The notes below the pieces were generated by a model. It worked only from the letters and a program-made list of their open reading frames with translations. It had not been told where the DNA came from and did not search any database. Below are positions 6,209 through 10,617 of a DNA stretch of 10,617 nt, one piece after another. Source of the DNA: Chlamydia trachomatis (lineage in GTDB: Bacteria; Chlamydiota; Chlamydiia; Chlamydiales; 2-12-FULL-49-11); assembly GCA_945870925.1 (NCBI GenBank), contig CAMBTZ010000044.1, forward strand, positions 1 to 10,617, written 5' to 3'. The stretch's first letter is position 1. Each line of letters begins with the position of its first letter. The position numbers were made by a program, and so were the translations under genes.

Positions 6209-9152
6209 TTGGCAGGACATCGACAATAGAGGGGGTCCAATTTAGACCCCTTTGATAGACAACTTGAGAAGCGATTCTGCATGCAATCATTGCCTTCTGA
6301 TGAACGGGTGGAATATTTAAGATGATTCGATCTTTGTATTTATCTCTAAAAAGAGGCAGGCAATAGTCGATAAGGGCTTTGATCAAAGGATTATTTGGAT
6401 CTTTAGGTAGATCAATTGTGTCGAGATAATCAAGAATTTGGTAGGTAAAGGTATTGATCCTTTTTGAAATCAAATCAGAGATTTCAGTAAGTGGTTTAAT
6501 TCCTTTGGCCAAGATAAGAAGATCAGCCTCAAGGGCCGCTTTATTTTCAATAAACTCAAGTACTTGCTTTATAAGAATTGGTTTTTCTTTTAAGAATTCT
6601 TCTTCAGTAAGGATAAGTCCTGAGAGCACTTCGAGCGAGGAGCAGATAACGCCCCCTTTGTTTGCAGAGCTATCTTTAATAATGAGAACCCCTTTTTTCT
6701 CTAATTCAACTCTTGCTTCGGGAGTGAGATAGAGATTAGCTCCTTCGACAATTGCTTTTGAAGTGGGGTCTCCATTAGATTGAATGAAATCTTGCCAATT
6801 TGAGCGATTAAGAGTTCTAGGTCTTCCGCCAGCCGGGACAAAAACATCTGCAATTGCACTGTGAAGATTATGACTATAAAGATGATGAGTCTCATTTCCT
6901 CCAAGCCAATCTTGAATAACTTTCCCGTTTTCTTTCCTGTAACAGAGTGTTTGCCATGTATAGGCTGTTTGATCACGTTTAGTCAGGAGATCGAGCAGAA
7001 AGCCTTTTGAAGAGAGTTTTTCAGGAGGGTAAAATCTGATTGATTTCTCATCGCGAAAAAGTTTAGTAAGCTCTTCGAGGTCTAAGCCTTCCGGATCATA
7101 AATAGTACCGGAAACATCAGTAATTGCCACAAGCTTTGCTGTTTTTGGATAGAATCTATAGAGGTTGTAAATTTGATTTCCAGCAACATCACCGTCAGGT
7201 CCGCCTGAGATTTTAATCGTAAAGGGAGTTATTAGCGGATTGATTCCAATTGATTCTAACAATTTGTGCATATAGACGTTAACCCCAAATGAAGTGACGC
7301 CATATTCTTTGTGATTGAAACCGTAATCAGGTTTGCTAGAGATGAATGCAATCCCAGGTTTGTAGCCAACTTTTTTGCTATATGCAGAAATCCATTCAAT
7401 CATAACATTATGCATATTTTCATCAGGGCCAAAATAGAGATATTCAGGTCTTTTATAATAGTCAATAACATCTTTAGCTTTAAGAGTTCCGTCATCTTCA
7501 CAATTTACAAGAGTCAAAATAGAGTCGACATAGGCTCTTTGTGATTGATAGAGATAGATTGTTCTTTTATCCATTTGAAAAGTTTGAAGTTTTTCTTCAA
7601 TCTCTTTATCACTAAGACCTGAACGCCTGAGCTCTTCTCTGTAAATAGTTGATTCTAAACTCATTTCATCAAAAGGTTCTACAAATAGCACCCCTTTTGC
7701 TCCACCTTCAGGAATGTCCTTATTTTTTTTCTGTTGCGTGTAGGCTAGGTTATAACACTCAGAAAAAATATTGAGTCTTTCCCATGAAGCTTGTTCTGAT
7801 CTATAGGGAAGAATAGTTCGGATTCCCCCCCTTGAAAGGTCTTTAAATCGAAGATGAAACCCAAAAAATGACTTACCTTTAATAAAAAAAAGAGCAAAAG
7901 GGATTTCAGGAAATTTTAGAGCTCTATCAAAAGGGAGTTCATTTAAGATCTCAGGGTTAAGTCGAAAAGCGCACGCCGATTTATTATTACGATAAAAGTT
8001 TGTCTTTTGAGTGTATTGAATGATAGCTAGAGTAATTTTTAGAGTATTTTTTCTCCTAGTATCGACATATAAGTTTCCGGTGTCGAGCTTTTCAACAAGT
8101 GAAATGAAATTTAGACGTGATTGTTCATATGTTTTACTGTCACATTTGGCAGGGTGAAATTTGAACTCAAAAATAGAGGTTAATTCGACGGTTAGCTCCG
8201 GATGCCTAGTCAGAGCTTCCTCTATTGTTTCCAAAGAGTAGAGATTTGGATCGACATGAAGGAGAAGTTGATGAGTAAGAGCTTTGAATAATCTGACAAG
8301 GTTTGCAAGATTTCCTCTAATAAGTTTTGTTTCAACAAAAGTTTGTTCGATTAAGTCATTATCTTCAAAGTATTTAAGCGTTGCAAGCTCTTGAAGAAAA
8401 TCTTGAATATCAGTAACTTCCCATGCAGCCCTATTCTCCGTCCCATGAAGAGCAAGCGACATTAATAAAACATTCTCGCACTTATCTTGCTGAACGTAAG
8501 CAGCGCTAACCCTCTTCATAACAAGATTATGGCGATAAACAAGCTTTGCTAAACGATAGAGAAAATTATTCTTCTGCGTGTTATGCCAAGCAAAAACAAT
8601 CTGCATCGAAGGAAGTTCTTTTTCAGGCGCATTCCACTTCTCATTATATTTCACCTCACACTGAATCTGATCATCACACTTTGCTTTAGAAAACATGTCT
8701 AAAATCAGCGCAAGTCGTTCCTTATTAAGTGTCCTCGAAAAACTCGCCGGCAAATCATGAGTCAGCTCTTCCACTACTTGCGTATAATGAACAATCGCAA
8801 TTCGTAAATTTTGGGATAAACCCTTAATCGGTAATGGTGCATTTGATATAAATGTCTGATACCCCTTGATTCCAAAATTCGTGTAATTCCTCAGAATCCT
8901 CAAATCAGCATCAGAACTATCCAAACATAAAACAATCGAACAAGTCCCAAAATGAACCTGCACAAAATTCCCCTGCAAGTTGAAACCCATCAAGTTATGA
9001 ACGATCGTCATAACCTGCGAACTCTCAAACTCATCAAAAAAAGCTGGCGGCATATGCCTCTCTAGCCACAAATAGAACTTCTCAAACTCCTCGCTCTCAT
9101 CCCGCATCGCTCTTGCAAGATCCTCACGCGAAAACCTACCCAAATTTCCCAT
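6198..9152 (-). CDS. NAD-specific glutamate dehydrogenase, large class
   Basis: Oxidative deamination of glutamate to 2-oxoglutarate and ammonia with NAD, in the cytosol, feeding the TCA cycle. The 984-residue length and layout fit the roughly 110-115 kDa class (yeast Gdh2-like), not the 450-residue hexameric or 1600-residue enzymes. An N-terminal regulatory region of about 400 residues precedes the catalytic part. The substrate-side motif is PEGGAKGVLF (481-490, Lys486), followed by YFGPDENMHNVMIEW (573-587) and KEYGVTSFGV (615-624). The dinucleotide fold has SGGPDGDVAGNQI (649-661), and then come DVFVPAGGRPRTL, IVEGANLYLTPEAR (801-814) and IIKDSSANKGGVICSSLEVL (824-843). The ATG at 9152 has only a weak upstream site; Met16 (9107) is an alternative. 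It stands alone on its strand, with a palindrome and promoter upstream, and its end overlaps the SET gene by 11 bases. Base composition shifts within the gene near 8390. Confidence 0.93.
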   Translation of the reverse strand: MGNLGRFSREDLARAMRDESEEFEKFYLWLERHMPPAFFDEFESSQVMTIVHNLMGFNLQGNFVQVHFGTCSIVLCLDSSDADLRILRNYTNFGIKGYQTFISNAPLPIKGLSQNLRIAIVHYTQVVEELTHDLPASFSRTLNKERLALILDMFSKAKCDDQIQCEVKYNEKWNAPEKELPSMQIVFAWHNTQKNNFLYRLAKLVYRHNLVMKRVSAAYVQQDKCENVLLMSLALHGTENRAAWEVTDIQDFLQELATLKYFEDNDLIEQTFVETKLIRGNLANLVRLFKALTHQLLLHVDPNLYSLETIEEALTRHPELTVELTSIFEFKFHPAKCDSKTYEQSRLNFISLVEKLDTGNLYVDTRRKNTLKITLAIIQYTQKTNFYRNNKSACAFRLNPEILNELPFDRALKFPEIPFALFFIKGKSFFGFHLRFKDLSRGGIRTILPYRSEQASWERLNIFSECYNLAYTQQKKNKDIPEGGAKGVLFVEPFDEMSLESTIYREELRRSGLSDKEIEEKLQTFQMDKRTIYLYQSQRAYVDSILTLVNCEDDGTLKAKDVIDYYKRPEYLYFGPDENMHNVMIEWISAYSKKVGYKPGIAFISSKPDYGFNHKEYGVTSFGVNVYMHKLLESIGINPLITPFTIKISGGPDGDVAGNQIYNLYRFYPKTAKLVAITDVSGTIYDPEGLDLEELTKLFRDEKSIRFYPPEKLSSKGFLLDLLTKRDQTAYTWQTLCYRKENGKVIQDWLGGNETHHLYSHNLHSAIADVFVPAGGRPRTLNRSNWQDFIQSNGDPTSKAIVEGANLYLTPEARVELEKKGVLIIKDSSANKGGVICSSLEVLSGLILTEEEFLKEKPILIKQVLEFIENKAALEADLLILAKGIKPLTEISDLISKRINTFTYQILDYLDTIDLPKDPNNPLIKALIDYCLPLFRDKYKDRIILNIPPVHQKAMIACRIASQVVYQRGLNWTPSIVDVLPIIL
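6230..6253 (+). terminator. Possible weak terminator hairpin for the SET gene
   Basis: GGGGTC (6232-6237) and GACCCC (6245-6250) form a 6-bp stem, extended by a G-T and an A-T pair, around a 7-base loop, with TTTGAT following. It lies 22 bases past the SET stop but inside the dehydrogenase coding region. The T run is short, so its function is uncertain; it may only reflect the codons of the dehydrogenase C-terminus. Confidence 0.3.
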
Positions 9153-9181
9153 AACCCGCTATCTCTCAATCAACTCATCAA

Positions 9182-9209
9182 ATCGAGGGTGTCCACACCC
9201 TCCCCCGAT
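9182..9209. promoter_or_regulatory. Palindrome at the predicted dehydrogenase transcript start
   Basis: GAGGGTGT (9185-9192), CC, then ACACCCTC (9195-9202) is a perfect 8-bp inverted repeat with a 2-base centre, much richer in GC than its surroundings. ATCG and CGAT outside it extend the symmetry across a run of extra C. It lies about 33 bases before the dehydrogenase ATG and covers roughly +1 to +17 of the predicted transcript. It could be a repressor operator or a 5' stem-loop in the message. It lacks a T run on either strand, so it is not a normal terminator. Confidence 0.5.
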
Positions 9210-9235
9210 CATACAAATTATGGAAATATGAGCAA
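9208..9235 (-). promoter_or_regulatory. Predicted promoter of the glutamate dehydrogenase gene
   Basis: On the minus strand TTGCTC (9235-9230) and TATGAT (9213-9208) are separated by 16 bases. The -10 matches consensus at 5 of 6 and the -35 at 3 of 6. The predicted start near 9201 falls at the edge of the palindrome. Confidence 0.4.
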
Positions 9236-9240
9236 GTAAG

Positions 9241-9269
9241 TATACAGAAAAAATCTTAAACTATATGAT
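9241..9269 (+). promoter_or_regulatory. Predicted promoter of the glycosyltransferase-like pair
   Basis: TATACA (9241-9246, 4 of 6 to TTGACA) and TATGAT (9264-9269, 5 of 6) are 17 bases apart. The start would be near 9276, about 30 bases before the ATG at 9306. The gene has a good ribosome site, GAGG at 9297-9300, five bases before the ATG. Confidence 0.38.
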
Positions 9270-9305
9270 TTTCTTGAATGAAATTCTTTTAAGATCGAGG
9301 ATTGT

Positions 9306-10319
9306 ATGAAGATTTATAGACTTTTTCTTTTAATAGTAGGGTTAATTGCTGTAGATTTGCAAGCCATTGAAATTGATCGTGTTATTATTTGGGGTCACAA
9401 ACTTCATACGCATACGCATTCTTATATTCATTACGGCTTTTATAAAGCGTTCGAGCATTTAGGATATCCCGTTTACTGGTTTGATGATAACGATTTTCCT
9501 AAGGATTTTGATTATTCAAAGGCACTATTTATTGTAGCAAATGCTGTTGATCTCAATGTTCCTCTTAGAGATGACAGCTATTACATATTTCATCACTGTT
9601 GGTGTAAAGAGCACCGGTGTGCTGAAGAAAAATATGCCGCGCTTATTGAAAAAAATCGCGCTATATCGATTAAGTGTTTTTGGGAGCCTTATCTTGAAGA
9701 AGATCCAGATTGGATTGAAGTAGATACCTATATTTATAAGAGTTTAAAATACAAAGAGCTTGTATTTCCTTGGGCTACTGATTTACTGCCGTATGAAATT
9801 GAAATGGAAAAAGGGAAATTGCCCCTTCAAAATCTTATAAATAGAGTTATTTTTATTGGTACAATTGGAGATGGTGGCCTTGGTGCAAATGCAGAGCAGC
9901 TAAACCAGTTTATGAATGCTGCAAAAACGAGTGGATTAAAGGTGCTTCTTAGTACCCCTTGGTCAAGTCCTGTTTCTAATGAAGAGCAAAAAGAAATGAT
10001 ACAAAAATCACTTTTGGCACCGGCAATTCAAGGGAAATGGCAATGTGATGTAGGGTATATTCCTTGTCGCATATTTAAAAGCATTAGTTACGGAAAGCTT
10101 GGGATTACTAATTCTAAGTTTGTAGCCAAACTCTTTGATAATGAAATAGTCTTTAATGAAGATACAAGACAACTTTTTTTTGATTCATTACAAGAATTGA
10201 AAATAATATCTTTAGATAAACAATTGCGACTCATGGATTTTGTTAAGTCTAAGCATACATATATTAATCGAATTGAATTGATTTTAAACTTTTTAGAGGA
10301 GATAAATTGTGAATCTTAA
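9306..10319 (+). CDS. Signal-peptide protein resembling a GT-B glycosyltransferase
   Basis: Probable sugar transferase of unknown donor and acceptor. The 337-residue product opens with a Sec signal peptide: MKIYR, a hydrophobic core at about 6-16, and a likely cut after LQA (20). The mature N-terminal half has RVIIWGHKLHTHTHSYIHYG (25-44) and FEHLGYPVYWFDD (49-61), an N-terminal Rossmann-like start. PWATDLLP (155-162) lies between the domains. The second half begins VIFIGTIGDGG (181-191) and has APAIQGKW (238-245), then GYIPCRIFKSISYGKLGITN (250-269). This last block resembles the 'R-x-F-E-x-x-x-x-G-x-x-x-I-T' donor-binding region of GT-B enzymes. Assignment rests on this pattern, not on a known family, so confidence in the function is moderate. 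A signal peptide is odd for a nucleotide-sugar enzyme. The next gene starts 11 bases before this one ends, so the two are translationally coupled. Confidence 0.8.
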   Translation: MKIYRLFLLIVGLIAVDLQAIEIDRVIIWGHKLHTHTHSYIHYGFYKAFEHLGYPVYWFDDNDFPKDFDYSKALFIVANAVDLNVPLRDDSYYIFHHCWCKEHRCAEEKYAALIEKNRAISIKCFWEPYLEEDPDWIEVDTYIYKSLKYKELVFPWATDLLPYEIEMEKGKLPLQNLINRVIFIGTIGDGGLGANAEQLNQFMNAAKTSGLKVLLSTPWSSPVSNEEQKEMIQKSLLAPAIQGKWQCDVGYIPCRIFKSISYGKLGITNSKFVAKLFDNEIVFNEDTRQLFFDSLQELKIISLDKQLRLMDFVKSKHTYINRIELILNFLEEINCES

Positions 10320-10617
10320 GTTTTTGATCCTATTGTGTTTAAACTCATTTTTTCTCTGTGCAGAGCAGCCCTCATTAACAATTATTACATCAGTATTTAA
10401 TGGTGATCGTTATATTGAACATTTTTTAGATCAAATTGCAAAGCAGACGATATATGATGAGTGTCAACATATTGTTATTAATGCAAACTCTCCCGGTAAT
10501 GAAGAGGAGGTTATTCTAGAATTTGCAAGGACTCATCCAAATCTTGAATACTATAGGTTAGATAAGGATCCTGGTCTTTATGCAGTATGGAACATGGCCA
10601 TAAAAAAATCTAAAGCA
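10309..10617 (+). CDS. Family 2 glycosyltransferase with signal peptide (3' end missing)
   Basis: Begins at a GTG (10309) and runs off the window after 103 codons with no stop. GAGGAG (10296-10301) lies seven bases upstream. The first residues, MNLKFLILLCLNSFFLCA, form a signal peptide with likely cleavage after LCA (about residue 18). The mature part starts SLTIITSVFNGDRYIEHFLD, the first strand and helix of a family 2 (GT-A) glycosyltransferase. HIVINANSPGNEEE fits the second strand, where these enzymes usually have an Asp-Gly-Ser-x-D-x-T motif; here it is N-A-N-S-P. DKDPGLYAVWNMAIKKSK corresponds to the DKGIYDAMNKGI motif of WcaA/WcaE-like enzymes. The DXD and catalytic Asp would lie beyond the window. 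Gene overlap with the upstream glycosyltransferase-like gene suggests a joint role. I inferred the start and signal peptide from reading the sequence. Confidence 0.85.
   Translation, partial: MNLKFLILLCLNSFFLCAEQPSLTIITSVFNGDRYIEHFLDQIAKQTIYDECQHIVINANSPGNEEEVILEFARTHPNLEYYRLDKDPGLYAVWNMAIKKSKA

Noticed and set aside
6701..6976. 91-codon minus-strand frame inside the dehydrogenase gene
   Set aside because: Out of frame within the catalytic region, which carries continuous family motifs; a shadow reading frame, not evidence of a frameshift.
9185..9202. Palindrome as a transcription terminator between the divergent genes
   Set aside because: No T run on either strand and both neighbouring genes point away from it, so no transcript needs to end there.
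1..10617. tRNA, rRNA, insertion sequence, CRISPR or phage genes
   Set aside because: The intergenic spaces are short, and none shows a cloverleaf, spaced direct repeats, terminal inverted repeats or transposase/integrase motifs.

Overview
The window looks like chromosome of a member of the Chlamydiae outside the classical Chlamydiaceae (an 'environmental' chlamydia of Parachlamydia/Waddlia/Simkania type). The main evidence is the hrcA-grpE-dnaK operon. The three proteins read as close relatives of the chlamydial versions, HrcA carries a tail past the usual repressor end, and the operon is preceded by a CIRCE operator. The DNA is AT-rich. An ankyrin/SET protein also fits a bacterium living inside eukaryotic cells. 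Genus-level placement is inference.

Layout. (1) 7-3731, minus strand: the heat-shock operon, with a promoter and CIRCE at 3677-3731, hrcA, grpE and dnaK chained by two 8-nt overlaps, and a strong intrinsic terminator at 7-40. (2) 3745-4437, minus strand: a 230-residue hypothetical protein with hydrophobic segments and a conserved-looking C-terminus. (3) 4438-4600: a 163-nt divergent promoter region whose two genes share the same TATAGGTG leader. (4) 4601-6208, plus strand: a 535-residue protein with N-terminal ankyrin repeats, a SET-like methyltransferase domain and an unassigned C-terminal third. (5) 6198-9152, minus strand: a large (984 aa) NAD-type glutamate dehydrogenase, overlapping the end of the SET gene by 11 nt tail to tail. 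(6) 9153-9305: a second divergent promoter region with an 8-bp perfect palindrome at the predicted start of the dehydrogenase transcript. (7) 9306 to the window end, plus strand: two translationally overlapping genes that both begin with Sec signal peptides and then resemble glycosyltransferases (one GT-B-like, one family 2, cut by the window end).

How the genes work together. HrcA represses the operon at CIRCE, and GrpE is the nucleotide-exchange factor for the DnaK chaperone. The dehydrogenase would turn glutamate into 2-oxoglutarate for the TCA cycle. The SET protein and the two signal-peptide glycosyltransferase-like proteins are the accessory part, and are candidates for host interaction or envelope modification. 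No tRNA, rRNA, insertion sequence, CRISPR array or phage gene was seen. No stretch above 300 bases lacks a gene.
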